From JAYOEY01 sp038120295 (GTDB taxonomy: Bacteria; Pseudomonadota; Alphaproteobacteria; MPNO01; UBA2964), in contig JAYOLL010000001.1 in NCBI GenBank assembly GCA_038120295.1, forward strand, positions 186,001 to 250,000: 64,000 nucleotides of DNA. Reading direction: 5' to 3'. The notes under the pieces are model-generated. The model searched no databases, was not told where the DNA came from, and saw only the letters and a list, made by a program, of their open reading frames with translations. Of the stretch, positions 34,419 through 43,588 are shown piece by piece. Made by a program: the position numbers and the translations under genes. Every line of letters begins with the position of its first letter. The first letter of the stretch is position 1.

Positions 34419-36071
34419 ATGCCGAACGACACTGCGGGCCGTGACTATCCGGATTTTCACGATCATCTGGCGGCCCTGGAAGAGGCCGGGCTGCTGACCG
34501 TGATCGACGCGCCGGTCAACAAGGATACCGAACTGCATCCGCTGGTCCGCTGGCAGTTTCGGGGCGGCATTGCGGAAAAGGACCGCAAGGCGTTCAAGTT
34601 CACCAATGTGACAGACTCGAAGGGCCGGAAATACGATATGCCGGTGGTGGTCAGCGCGCTGTCGACCAACGAGCAGATGTATTCGATCGGGATGGGCGTT
34701 CCGGTCGAGGAGATCGGCGACCGATGGAACCACGCCATCGCCAATCCGATCGATCCCGTGACGGTCGAAGATGCGCCCTGTCATGAGGTCGTGATCACCG
34801 GCGACGATCTGCGCGGAGAAGGCAAGGGGGTCGATGCGCTGCCGGTGCCGATTTCCACCCCGGGCTATGATTCAGCGCCGTATTTCACCGCGACCAACGT
34901 CACCACGAAGAACCCGGAGACGGGGACCCAGAATATGGGCACCTATCGTGTCGGGCTAAAGGCACCCGACCGTCTGGCGGTAAGGATGGTGGCGCGGCCC
35001 GGTGGCGCGGAGGGCCATCTGCACTGGGAGCTGTGGAAGAAGCGGGGCGAAAAGATGCCCTGCGCTGTTGTCGTTGGCTGCCCGCCGTCGGTTGCCTTCA
35101 TGGGACCGCAGAAACTGCCGGTCGGGATCGAGGAGATGGCGGTCGCAGGCGGTGTGGTCGGGGCGCCGATCCGGCAGGTGAAGTGCAAAACCATCGACAT
35201 CATGGTGCCGGCGGAATCCGAACTGGTGATCGAAGGGCTGGTCGATACGGAATATCTCGAACCCGAGGCGCCGTTTGCCGAGAGCCATGGCCATGTTGCG
35301 CTGGAGGATTACAACACGGTGATGGAGATTACCGCGATCACGCACCGCAGGGACGCGGTCTATACCTCGATTATCTCTCAGCTTACCCCGTCGGAATCCT
35401 CTGTAATCAAGCGCGTAGCGTACGAGCCGCTCTACCTGTCGCATCTCCGCGACAATCTCGGTATCAAGGGCGTGAAGCGGGTCTATCTGCACGAGAAGCT
35501 GACCAACCTGCGCAAGGTGCTGTTCGTGGTCGTCGACAGAGATACGCCGACGACAGAGGTGTGGCGTGCGCTCTATGGCGCGTCGTCGCTTGCCGCCGCC
35601 ATCGGCAAATACGTGGTCGCAATCAACGAGGACATCGATCCGGAAAACGGCGATTCCGTATTCTGGGCGCTGGCCTACCGGTCGAACCCGGCGCTGGACG
35701 TGCAGATACTCAAGCACAAGGTGCGCTACGGGCCGCGCGATCCGCGCACGCCCAACGGCGAAGAATCGATCTGCCTGATTGACGCGACGCTCAAGGCCGA
35801 CATGCCTCCTATTGCGCTGCCCAAGCGCGAATACATGGAAGGCGCAAAAGAGCTATGGGAACGGCTGGGCCTGCCGCCTTTACAGCCGGAAAGCCCGTGG
35901 CATGGCTATTCGCTTGGCGACTGGACCGATGAATGGGACGAGATGGCGAAACGCGCGGCGGAAGGAAATTACCTCGAGAACGGCCGCCGCAGCGCGCAAT
36001 ATCGCCGTAAGGATGTCGCGCCCAACACCTCCATTCGCGATGTCCCGGGCGGCCCGTTCGACAAGTCCTGA
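34419..36071 (+). CDS. UbiD-family prenylated-FMN decarboxylase
   Basis: A 550-residue UbiD-type (de)carboxylase. Characteristic stretches are YRVGLKAPDRLAVRMVARPGGAEGHLHWELWKK, PVGIEEMAVAGGVVGAPIRQVKC, FAESHGHVALEDYN and SSLAAAIGKYVVAINEDIDPENGDSVFWALAYR. The last two hold the metal/prFMN-binding Asn/Glu/Asp residues of the family. UbiX-dependent prFMN is needed but no ubiX is nearby. It starts a plus-strand run (molybdopterin hydroxylase large subunit 4 nt later, enoyl-CoA hydratase 12 nt, exonuclease-like 9 nt). A role in (hetero)aromatic acid decarboxylation fits. Confidence 0.9.
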   Translation: MPNDTAGRDYPDFHDHLAALEEAGLLTVIDAPVNKDTELHPLVRWQFRGGIAEKDRKAFKFTNVTDSKGRKYDMPVVVSALSTNEQMYSIGMGVPVEEIGDRWNHAIANPIDPVTVEDAPCHEVVITGDDLRGEGKGVDALPVPISTPGYDSAPYFTATNVTTKNPETGTQNMGTYRVGLKAPDRLAVRMVARPGGAEGHLHWELWKKRGEKMPCAVVVGCPPSVAFMGPQKLPVGIEEMAVAGGVVGAPIRQVKCKTIDIMVPAESELVIEGLVDTEYLEPEAPFAESHGHVALEDYNTVMEITAITHRRDAVYTSIISQLTPSESSVIKRVAYEPLYLSHLRDNLGIKGVKRVYLHEKLTNLRKVLFVVVDRDTPTTEVWRALYGASSLAAAIGKYVVAINEDIDPENGDSVFWALAYRSNPALDVQILKHKVRYGPRDPRTPNGEESICLIDATLKADMPPIALPKREYMEGAKELWERLGLPPLQPESPWHGYSLGDWTDEWDEMAKRAAEGNYLENGRRSAQYRRKDVAPNTSIRDVPGGPFDKS

Positions 36072-36075
36072 TCGG

Positions 36076-38409
36076 ATGGCTATATCGACCCCTACCGGAA
36101 TCGGGGCACCGCTGCCGCGGGCTGAGGACAGGCGTCTGCTGACCGGCGAGGGGAGCTACAGCGACGATATTTCACGTCCCGACCAGCTTCATATCGCTAT
36201 GGTTCGCAGTCCCCATCCGCATGCGGAACTGTTCGGAGTCAATGCGACGGCGGCGAAGGCAATGGCTGGCGTGATCGATGTTCTGGACGGGGTCGACTGG
36301 CGCGCGGACGGTCTCGGTCCGATGCCGGCCTGGGGCAACCCCAAGGATGTCGAACTGAAGAATGCCGACGGCTCCCCGATCTTCTATACGCCGCTCTGGC
36401 CGGTTGCGGTCGATCGCGTTCGTCGCGCAGGAGAGATCGTAGCCGTCGTTATCGCTGAAACGGAAGCGGCGGCCCAGGAAGCGGCGGAAGCCGTGTCACT
36501 CGACTGCAAGATTCTTCCCGCTGTCGTCGACCCTGAGGCCGCCCTGGCGGACGGCGCGCCTCTCCTGTGGAAAGAGGTTCCCGGCAACCTCAATTTGCGG
36601 GACGAGAAGGGCAATCGCGAGGCTACCGACCTGGTGTTCGAAAACGCCTGGCAGACGGTGTCGTTCGAGAGCTGGAACCAGCGCGTCACGGGCGTCCCAA
36701 TGGAGCCGCGCGCGGCTCTCGGCGAATACAGCGACGGAAAATTCCTGCTCGAAGCGGGCGGGCAGGGCGTCATCCGGTTCCGTAACGAACTGGCCCAGAC
36801 CTTCGGCGTCGATCCCGCCCACATGCATGTGATCACCCGTGACGTCGGTGGGGGGTACGGGACGCGTAACCACACCTACCCCGAATTTGCGCTTGTGCTA
36901 TGGGCGGCGAAACGGATCGGCCGGCCAGTAAGATGGGTATGCGAGCGCTCTGAGGCGTTCCTCAGCGACTATGCCGGGCGTGACCTGCATATGACAGTGG
37001 AGGTCGCACTCGACTCCACCGGCCGCATTCTAGCCATGCGCAATGGGAATACCGCCAATATCGGCACTCATACGATCAGCTATGTACCGCTGGCGCGCGG
37101 GCCGACGGTCTATAACGGGGTCTACGATATCCCGGTGGCGCACATTGTGTCTTCTGCGGTTTTCACCAACACGACGGCCACGGCATCCTATCGTGGGGCA
37201 GGGCGACCGGAAGCCATGTTCCTGATCGAACGGCTGATGGATGTCGTTGCCGCAGAAACCGGGATTGACCGGATAGAACTGCGCCGCCGAAACATGATCC
37301 CGGAAGACCGCATTCCCTACAGAAACGCAGTGGACGTTTCCTACGACAGCGGACGGTTCGAGCGGTCGATGGACATGGCGCTGGCGATGATCGGCTGGGT
37401 TGACGCGGACGCGCGCAAGATCGCGGCGAAGGAACGGGGAAAGTTGCGGGGCATAGGCCTTGCCAACTATATCGAGACGGCGACCGGCTACCCGCAGGAG
37501 CGCGCCGAGATGGAAATCATGCCGGGCGGAATTGTGGATCTGATAATGGGGACGCAGTCGAGCGGCCAGAGCCATGAGACGACCTATCCGCAGGTCGTCT
37601 CGGATTGGCTCGGCGTACCGTATGACAGCGTTCGGCTGCGCACGGGCGATACCGACTTCGTGTCCGCCGGGTCCGGGTCCCATTCATCTCGCTCGATGAA
37701 GCTTGCCGGCCATCTTTACCGTCAAACCGCGGACGACATCATCGAGCGCGGCGCCCAGATTTCAGCGCATCTGCTTGAGGCGTCGCGCGAAGATATCCTC
37801 TTTCATGACGGTCAGTTTGAAATTGAGGGGACCGACCGGTCTGTGCATCTGTTCGACGTCGCCCGCGAGGCGACCGGCGAGAACGTACCGGAGGAACTGC
37901 GTGGGCCTCTGCGCGCCGTGGCCGAAATCGCGGCGCCTCTTCCGACCTATCCAAACGGCTGTCACGCGGCAGAAGTCGAGATCGATCCGGAAACCGGGGT
38001 GGTGGAGATCGTTGTCTATGTCGGGGTGGACGATCCCGGCACCGTGATCAATCCGCTGGTGGTCGACGGTCAGACCCATGGCGGCGCAGTGCAAGGGATC
38101 GGGCAGGCGCTGATGGAAGCCTGCACCTACGATCCGGACAGCGGACAGCTTCTGGCAGGCTCGTTCATGGATTACGCCATGCCACGCGCAGACGATGTGC
38201 CGTCTTTCGATACCGCCTTCAACGAGGTTCCGGCGCCTTCGACAGAGCTCGGCGTGAAGGGCGGCGGTGAAGGGGGCGCGACGGCGGCTCCGCCCGCGAT
38301 TGTCAACGCGATCTGCGACGCGCTGTTGGAATACGGCGTGCGCCATATCGAAATGCCGGCCACACCAGAGCGCATCTGGCGGGCCATTCGCGATCATCAA
38401 ACAGGCTGA
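36076..38409 (+). CDS. Orphan xanthine-dehydrogenase-type molybdopterin-binding subunit (CoxL-like)
   Basis: A 777-residue molybdenum hydroxylase large subunit. The substrate/Mo channel motif TATASYRGAGRPEAMF and the catalytic glutamate in KGGGEGGATAAPPA (Glu732) are present. The N-terminal GAPLPRAEDRRLLTGEGSYSDDI and RDVGGGYGTRNHTYPEFAL are typical of the family. The small 2Fe-2S and FAD subunits, which normally flank this gene, are absent. The gene starts four bases after the UbiD gene, and the UbiD open frame runs through its 5' part in another phase. It may be a hydroxylase of an N-heteroaromatic or carboxylic acid substrate. Confidence 0.9.
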   Translation: MAISTPTGIGAPLPRAEDRRLLTGEGSYSDDISRPDQLHIAMVRSPHPHAELFGVNATAAKAMAGVIDVLDGVDWRADGLGPMPAWGNPKDVELKNADGSPIFYTPLWPVAVDRVRRAGEIVAVVIAETEAAAQEAAEAVSLDCKILPAVVDPEAALADGAPLLWKEVPGNLNLRDEKGNREATDLVFENAWQTVSFESWNQRVTGVPMEPRAALGEYSDGKFLLEAGGQGVIRFRNELAQTFGVDPAHMHVITRDVGGGYGTRNHTYPEFALVLWAAKRIGRPVRWVCERSEAFLSDYAGRDLHMTVEVALDSTGRILAMRNGNTANIGTHTISYVPLARGPTVYNGVYDIPVAHIVSSAVFTNTTATASYRGAGRPEAMFLIERLMDVVAAETGIDRIELRRRNMIPEDRIPYRNAVDVSYDSGRFERSMDMALAMIGWVDADARKIAAKERGKLRGIGLANYIETATGYPQERAEMEIMPGGIVDLIMGTQSSGQSHETTYPQVVSDWLGVPYDSVRLRTGDTDFVSAGSGSHSSRSMKLAGHLYRQTADDIIERGAQISAHLLEASREDILFHDGQFEIEGTDRSVHLFDVAREATGENVPEELRGPLRAVAEIAAPLPTYPNGCHAAEVEIDPETGVVEIVVYVGVDDPGTVINPLVVDGQTHGGAVQGIGQALMEACTYDPDSGQLLAGSFMDYAMPRADDVPSFDTAFNEVPAPSTELGVKGGGEGGATAAPPAIVNAICDALLEYGVRHIEMPATPERIWRAIRDHQTG

Positions 38410-38421
38410 GAGGAAACAGAC

Positions 38422-39153
38422 ATGGCCGACGACAAAATCCTTTGCGAAAAGAGGGGCGATGCGACTCACATCACGCTGAACCGGGCCGATTGCGGCGGGC
38501 TGGTCAGCGATCCGATGGCGGTCGAGCTTGCCGATATGATCGACGCCGCGGCGGCGGAGTCGAAATATATCGTGTTCCGCAGCGCGGGCGCCGATTTCTG
38601 CCTTGGGCGAGACCCGGAAGGGCGTGAACCCGGCAAGCCGAAGGATGCACTGGATTCGCGCCGCCGGTCCGAGGTCGTGTTCAATTTTTACGGCGCATTC
38701 CGCCGGTCGAAGGTGCCGGTCGTCTGCGCTGCGCAGGGCCGCTCCCTCGGGTTCGGTTGCGCCATCACGTCGGTCTGCGACATTACCATCGCAGGGGAAA
38801 GTTCCACTTTTGCGCTACCCGAGATGGGGCACAACATCATGCCGACCATGGCGATGTCGTCGCTGGTCGATCGGGTGGGACGCAAGGGCGCTCTGTATCT
38901 GACCTACTCGACCGAGGAAATCGACGCGCAGACCGCGCTTGCCTACGGGCTGGTGAGCCGGGTTGTTCCCGACGACCGGATCGAGGCCCAGGTGGAGCTG
39001 GTCTGCGCCGCTCTCGACAAGGCGCCTCTGCCGGCGGTGATGTCGGTCAAGGAATACGCCACCAATGCACTCACCATGAGCATTGAGCAGGCATCCGATT
39101 TCGCCCGCAACATGCATGCGGCCGTGAATACGTCGGAAGGGATGCGGCGGTAA
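38422..39153 (+). CDS. Enoyl-CoA hydratase/isomerase family protein
   Basis: A 243-residue crotonase-fold protein. Visible elements are DADFCLGRDPEG-like residues near 65-75, the oxyanion-hole strand RSLGFGCAITSVCDITIAGESSTF and the active-site region LPEMGHNIMPTMA with a Glu at the catalytic position. It lacks some N-terminal consensus and lies directly behind the molybdopterin subunit (12 nt). It likely acts on a CoA thioester later in the same catabolic pathway. The start at 38422 has a GAGAGGAAAC site. Confidence 0.85.
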   Translation: MADDKILCEKRGDATHITLNRADCGGLVSDPMAVELADMIDAAAAESKYIVFRSAGADFCLGRDPEGREPGKPKDALDSRRRSEVVFNFYGAFRRSKVPVVCAAQGRSLGFGCAITSVCDITIAGESSTFALPEMGHNIMPTMAMSSLVDRVGRKGALYLTYSTEEIDAQTALAYGLVSRVVPDDRIEAQVELVCAALDKAPLPAVMSVKEYATNALTMSIEQASDFARNMHAAVNTSEGMRR

Positions 39154-39162
39154 ATTCGACCG

Positions 39163-40569
39163 ATGGCCGCCGGTTACTTTCGCGAACGCCGCCGCCTGGC
39201 CGCTGTTTTCGTCGTCGGCGGTCTGGCGGCGATGGCGGTCGTGCTGGGCGCCTTGTGGAAGTTGTCCGAAAACGCCGGCGGCGGCCATGAATCCTGGCTT
39301 GTCGTCGCTTTCGCACTGGCCGGGATCGTCGCCGGTCTGGCGCTGATCTGGGTGAGGCTCGACAGAACACTGCTCTATCCCCTCGAACGGCTGGAGCGCG
39401 AACTCGATACCTTGCTGCATGCGGATCCCAAGCGCGCAGTCGATCTGGTCGAACCTGGCCTGCTGGGACCGGTCATCGCCAGGATGGAACGCCTTTTTGC
39501 GCGCGCGGACAGGAGCAGGCAGGACCTGGCCGCTTCGATAGCCGCAGCGACCGCCGCGCTGGAGAGCGACAGATCGAAGCTCGCAACGATCCTCCATGAA
39601 CTGCCTGATGGCGTCGTGGTCTGTTCGGCTGATCATCGTATCCTGCTCTTCAACGCCGCGGCCCGCCAGATTGTGGCCAACGGGGACCGGCTGGGCGTTG
39701 GGCAACCAGTCGATTTCTGTTTCGACAGGGAAACAGTGGCAAGTGCCTTCGACAGGGTCGCTGCGGGCGTTGGACGAGATATTTTGCTCATCGATTTGCC
39801 TCAGACAGGCCCCGCCCGCATTGCGGCCTGGCACGGTAAGGGCGGAGACTGCGAAGGGTACGTGCTGACGATTGTCGCCGAGCCAAACGGTGGCGAGGCG
39901 AAGATGAAACGGCTGGCCTACGATTTCGGAATTTCCGGTCGGCCGGTCGAGGAAACCGGGGGCGATGTGAAGCTCTCGGAGGCGACCTTCGTGGTTTTCG
40001 GTATTCTGACCACGGGGCTCCGGCCCGACAGAGGCGACCGGATCCTCCGGATTGGCGCCGTCAGGGTCTCGAACGGGAAAGTGCGCGAAGAGGAAGTCTT
40101 CGAGACTCTGGTCAATCCCGGCCGTCCTGTCCCGCCTTCTTCAACCCGGCTTCACGGTCTCACCGATGAAATTGTTGCCGATGCGCCCGATACGGTCCGG
40201 GCCATTGCGTCGTTTCACGCGTATTGCGGCGATGCCGTGCTCGTGGCGCAACATGCCGGGTTTGATATGCGGTTTCTGCGTAATAGCCAGCAGGAAGCGG
40301 GTGTAGAGTTCCCCGACAGGTTTCTTGATCCCATGCTGCTATCCTTCGTTCTTCATCCCGGGGAAAGCGACCATTCTCTCGCAGCGCTGGCGAGGCGTTA
40401 CGGCGTCGATATAGCGGGACCGCACACGCTTAATGAAGACGTACGGGGGGCGGCGGAAATTCTGTGCCGGATGGCGCCGCTGCTGGCCGCTTCGGGGATC
40501 GAAACGGTCGATCAGGCGATAGAGGCGTGCAGAAAGAGCATCGCCAGAAACGGGAAGACGTCGGAATAG
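39163..40569 (+). CDS. Membrane PAS protein with degenerate DEDDh 3'-5' exonuclease domain
   Basis: A 468-residue protein with two N-terminal transmembrane helices (about 11-33 and 46-65), a coiled linker (about 68-140), a PAS-like domain (about 145-240, with GVVVCSADHRILLFNAAARQI) and a C-terminal PolC/DnaQ-like exonuclease domain (about 270-440). The Exo I motif, normally FDIETTGL, reads FGILTTGL: the metal-binding Asp and Glu are replaced by Gly280 and Leu282. The ExoII Asp (about 368, VAQHAGFDMRFL) and ExoIII His421/Asp426 (HTLNEDVRGA) remain. So the domain is probably inactive and may bind nucleotides. It follows the enoyl-CoA hydratase gene by nine bases. Confidence 0.8.
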   Translation: MAAGYFRERRRLAAVFVVGGLAAMAVVLGALWKLSENAGGGHESWLVVAFALAGIVAGLALIWVRLDRTLLYPLERLERELDTLLHADPKRAVDLVEPGLLGPVIARMERLFARADRSRQDLAASIAAATAALESDRSKLATILHELPDGVVVCSADHRILLFNAAARQIVANGDRLGVGQPVDFCFDRETVASAFDRVAAGVGRDILLIDLPQTGPARIAAWHGKGGDCEGYVLTIVAEPNGGEAKMKRLAYDFGISGRPVEETGGDVKLSEATFVVFGILTTGLRPDRGDRILRIGAVRVSNGKVREEEVFETLVNPGRPVPPSSTRLHGLTDEIVADAPDTVRAIASFHAYCGDAVLVAQHAGFDMRFLRNSQQEAGVEFPDRFLDPMLLSFVLHPGESDHSLAALARRYGVDIAGPHTLNEDVRGAAEILCRMAPLLAASGIETVDQAIEACRKSIARNGKTSE

Positions 40570-40728
40570 GATTCTGCCGGAAGGATCGCCTTTGCCGGCG
40601 GTATTTGCTCGATCAGAGCCTGCGACGGGTGCGCCGCCGGGCCAGTCCTATGGAAAATTCCGCTTGGCGGCTGCTTCGTGAAGCGCGAACATCAACTGTA
40701 CCCGGGTCAACGTTGTGGGGGATGCGGC

Positions 40729-41610
40729 ATGACAGTCAGAAGTATTCTTACGGTTCTTGTCGGTGGGGAAGGCGACGCGGCAGCGCTTGGGTGTTCCGTT
40801 CGGGTCGCCCGGCATTCCGGCGCCCATATTGCAGCGGTCTCCGCCGTTTCGTCGAACGGGGCGGTCGGCGATCTCGGGTTGCTGCCCGAAGAGGGCGGAA
40901 GCGCGGTCATGCTGGAGTTCGAGAAGCGGGCGAAGGAACGCGCCACACGGGCGCGCGCCGCATTCGATACGTTTGTTCGTACCGAAGCGGTTACAATATC
41001 CGACAGGCCAAAGTTGGAGGACAACGTTACGGCAAGCTGGGAAGAAATCGATGACGCGCCCGACAGCGTCGTCGAACATCTCGGCGGGGCCTACGATCTG
41101 ATCGTCGTCGGGCAGCCGGAACGTGTTTCGGGCGGCATGGCAGGCAGCGGCCTGCTGAATGAACGGATTTTCGAAACCGCCACCTTTTCGACCGGGCGAC
41201 CGGTTCTTGTTGCGCCAGCCAAAACGCCGGCCATGCTGGGTGAAACGGTCCTCATCGGCTGGAACCGGAGCGCCCAGGCTGCGCGGGCGTTTCACGCCAG
41301 CAAGGCGCTCCTTCTTAACAGGGCCCGGCGGGTACGGATCGTGTCTGTTACAACGGGCGCCAAGGACGGACCGCCCGCCGAACGGATCGCGGAGAACCTG
41401 GCCTGGCACGGGATCGATTGCGACGTTCGGGAACTGTCGCCCGATAACAGATCGGTTGGGACAGTTCTGCTCGCTGAGGCCAGCGCTATCGGTGCGGATC
41501 TATTGGTCGCCGGCGCCTATACGCATAGCCGCCTGCGCCAGCTCTTGCTCGGCGGCGTGACGCAAAGCCTGCTGGCCGAAGCGGAAATCCCGCTGTTTTT
41601 CGCTCACTGA
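40729..41610 (+). CDS. Universal stress protein, two-domain
   Basis: A 293-residue UspA-superfamily protein with two Usp-like domains. The start MTVRSILTVLVGGEGDAAALGCSVRVARHSGAHIAAVSAV and the C-terminal DLLVAGAYTHSRLRQLLLGGVTQSLLAEAEIPLFFAH are typical. The latter is the G-x2-G-x9-G-S/T-like nucleotide-binding loop. The central linker around 130-160 is variable. The ATG at 40729 is preferred; a longer frame from 40678 is possible. The role is stress response, with ATP binding inferred. The neighbours do not suggest a partner. Confidence 0.85.
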   Translation: MTVRSILTVLVGGEGDAAALGCSVRVARHSGAHIAAVSAVSSNGAVGDLGLLPEEGGSAVMLEFEKRAKERATRARAAFDTFVRTEAVTISDRPKLEDNVTASWEEIDDAPDSVVEHLGGAYDLIVVGQPERVSGGMAGSGLLNERIFETATFSTGRPVLVAPAKTPAMLGETVLIGWNRSAQAARAFHASKALLLNRARRVRIVSVTTGAKDGPPAERIAENLAWHGIDCDVRELSPDNRSVGTVLLAEASAIGADLLVAGAYTHSRLRQLLLGGVTQSLLAEAEIPLFFAH

Positions 41611-41646
41611 CGGTCGCGAATAGTGGCAGTTTAGGCTTCTGCGGGG

Positions 41647-41868
41647 TCAGTAGTGCGGGGGCGGCGGCTCCTCTCCCTCAGGGTTTTCCAGCCGGTATGA
41701 AAGGGCTTCGAGCGTGGCTTCCAGCCGTTCGATCCGCGCCGAAAGCGCTTCCATTGCCGTCCACTGTTTCGTCACCACGTCGTTGAGGTCGTCGATCGTA
41801 CCGTCCCGGTGCGCGATAAGGGTTTCCAGCGCGTCGAGACGCTCGGTCAGGCGAGAAAGGTCCGGCAT
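41647..41868 (-). CDS. SlyX-like small coiled-coil protein
   Basis: A 73-residue protein that is almost entirely one amphipathic coiled coil (LTERLDALETLIAHRDGTIDDLNDVV...LEATLEALSYRL) and ends in PEGEEPPPPHY, the proline-rich tail of SlyX proteins. The family is widespread in proteobacteria but its function is unknown. It is the downstream partner of a hypothetical membrane protein gene (8-nt gap). Confidence 0.85.
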   Translation of the reverse strand: MPDLSRLTERLDALETLIAHRDGTIDDLNDVVTKQWTAMEALSARIERLEATLEALSYRLENPEGEEPPPPHY

Positions 41869-41876
41869 CGGATCAA

Positions 41877-42413
41877 TCAGAGAGGCCGGGCATATTCGTC
41901 GTCGCGACGTTCAGGGGGCTGCTTTTCGGCCTCCCGTTCGGCAAACCGGATGATGCGTTCGAAAAAGCCGAAAAACCGGTCCATCATCGCCGTCCGTTCT
42001 TCCGAACGTTTCTGCCGCTGTTCGGCCCGCTTCTTCTCGAGCTCCTGGGGTGAGGCGGCCGGAAGTTCGGTGGCGGCGGTCGATTTCGCGCAGATCATGC
42101 GATCCGCTTCGAGCCGGCATACCGTGATTTCCCCGGTTTCCGTATTCAGACGCCAGGCCTGCCCGTTGCCGGTTTTGACGATCTGGTACCGGCCGGCGGA
42201 TGAGGGGGGGCGGCTGTCCGACGCCGGGGTATCCTCCGTCGCGACCTGAGGCGGCGGTGCTTTCGCGGCGACCGGTTGCTGGTTCGCGGAGTCGCCTGGC
42301 AACACCGGCGCGCCGGCGAAAATACCGGCGGCGATGATGACGCTGCCGAAAATGATGGCCTTTCCTGCGGTTGGGCCGGACGATTGGTGGGGGGATGGGC
42401 TGTTATCGCTCAT
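41877..42413 (-). CDS. Hypothetical single-pass membrane protein with C-terminal basic coiled coil
   Basis: A 178-residue protein with one transmembrane helix (about 20-38, GKAIIFGSVIIAAGIFAGAPVL) and a long Pro/Ala-rich periplasmic linker. A globular part WRLNTETGEITVCRLEADRMICA follows. Near the C-terminus is a strongly charged helix LEKKRAEQRQKRSEERTAMMDRFFGFFERIIRFAEREAEK. The start is at 42413 after a GGAAAG-like site. Together with the SlyX-like gene downstream, it may form a two-gene operon. No family was recognised. Confidence 0.65.
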   Translation of the reverse strand: MSDNSPSPHQSSGPTAGKAIIFGSVIIAAGIFAGAPVLPGDSANQQPVAAKAPPPQVATEDTPASDSRPPSSAGRYQIVKTGNGQAWRLNTETGEITVCRLEADRMICAKSTAATELPAASPQELEKKRAEQRQKRSEERTAMMDRFFGFFERIIRFAEREAEKQPPERRDDEYARPL

Positions 42414-42599
42414 ATCTGTTCTTTCCTGTTCATTGCGATCTCCGGTCGCCCTGTTTCCCCGACCGGATACGGATAATGTGGTGATAAACGAGGTTCGATC
42501 AACGGAAACCCGCTCCGACCCATGAATTTCCATCTTCCCCTTATTTATCCCAGTCAATAAAGTGGTTTGCAATTCTGGCAAAACCAAGGCGGATCTCAC

Positions 42600-42914
42600 A
42601 TGCTGTTCATGTGCTACGGAATCGATGGTCCTGACGGCGCCGCGCGGCGCGATCTCGCACGCGAAGAGCATTTCGCCTATCTCAAGGCGAATGAGGATAT
42701 CATGGTCCTCGGCGGGGCGACGCTCGCCGATGCGGATGATACGCGGACCGGAAGCGTTCTGATCATCAATGTTCCCGACCGCGCCGCTGCCGAGGCGTTC
42801 GCCGACGGGGAGCCGCTCAGGAAGGCGGGCGTCTTCGAAAGCTATAAGATTACACGCATGCGACGCGGGCAGTGGTACCCGGAAAACGCGCCGAAAACAG
42901 CTGAGGGCGATTGA
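42600..42914 (+). CDS. YCII-related domain protein
   Basis: A 104-residue protein of the YCII family, opening MLFMCYGIDGPDGAARRDLAREEHFAYLKANEDIMVLGGATLAD, with GSVLIINVPDRAAAEAFADGEPL and RRGQWYPENAP. These are ferredoxin-fold enzymes with an unknown role. It precedes the second PEP-CTERM-like gene by 17 nt; the divergent promoter region (42414-42599) separates it from the membrane-protein gene. A longer frame starting 33 nt upstream is less likely. Confidence 0.8.
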   Translation: MLFMCYGIDGPDGAARRDLAREEHFAYLKANEDIMVLGGATLADADDTRTGSVLIINVPDRAAAEAFADGEPLRKAGVFESYKITRMRRGQWYPENAPKTAEGD

Positions 42915-42931
42915 GGGTAAGAAGCGGGACG

Positions 42932-43588
42932 ATGCTGCGAAAACTTGTCTCAGGGATCGCGTGTTTTCTGCTGCTGGCGGGAAGCGTCTCCGCTGCGCCC
43001 GTCGTTATCGATTTTTCGGGCTTCGTCGATCAGTTCAATCCCGGGCCGCACTCTCCCAACGTGCCACTGTTCGGACAGATCGTTCTCGACGACACTGTCG
43101 TTGCGAGCGGCCCCAACAACACTTTCGAAAACGCCATTCTGAGCCTGACGATAACGGTTCAGGATTCGGGAGGCGACGTGACCTTTACGAGCGCCGGACC
43201 GGGCGGCCGGGTGCAGCAGTTCGTCAACAACTCGACCGAATTTATCGGGATCAATTTCGGTGCAAATTCAAGCGGCATTATAAACGGAACGGTGGAGGGG
43301 GCGTCGGGAACGCTCACGATGACCGATTTCGAGATCGATTTTCGCGGCGTAGACCTGTTCGGCGACCCTACCGTTCTGGCGACCGGGCTGACCCAGGCGG
43401 ATTTCAGCTTTTCTGAACTGACCGTCAATTACAGCACAATCGGGCTGGAAGGGCTGATGGTCGAAAGGTCGCTTGATGTCGTCACGTTCTCGACCAGCGA
43501 GTCGATCGATGAGCCGCCGATGGCGCTTTTCCTTTCATTTGCCTTACTGTGGCTGGTCGGGCGGGCGCGTCAGGCGCCCCTCACCTGA
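42932..43588 (+). CDS. Secreted protein with variant PEP-CTERM-like sorting signal (protein 2)
   Basis: A 218-residue protein with a signal peptide (MLRKLVSGIACFLLLAGSVSAAP) and a Gly/Asn/Ser-rich beta body. The C-terminus is DEPPMALFLSFALLWLVGRARQAPLT: an EP-like motif, one hydrophobic helix and a basic tail. This repeats the design at 16153 and 51656 despite low overall similarity, pointing to one sorting pathway. The ATG at 42932 follows a GAAGCGGGA site. It converges on and overlaps the flavin monooxygenase gene by 19 nt. Function unknown. Confidence 0.7.
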   Translation: MLRKLVSGIACFLLLAGSVSAAPVVIDFSGFVDQFNPGPHSPNVPLFGQIVLDDTVVASGPNNTFENAILSLTITVQDSGGDVTFTSAGPGGRVQQFVNNSTEFIGINFGANSSGIINGTVEGASGTLTMTDFEIDFRGVDLFGDPTVLATGLTQADFSFSELTVNYSTIGLEGLMVERSLDVVTFSTSESIDEPPMALFLSFALLWLVGRARQAPLT

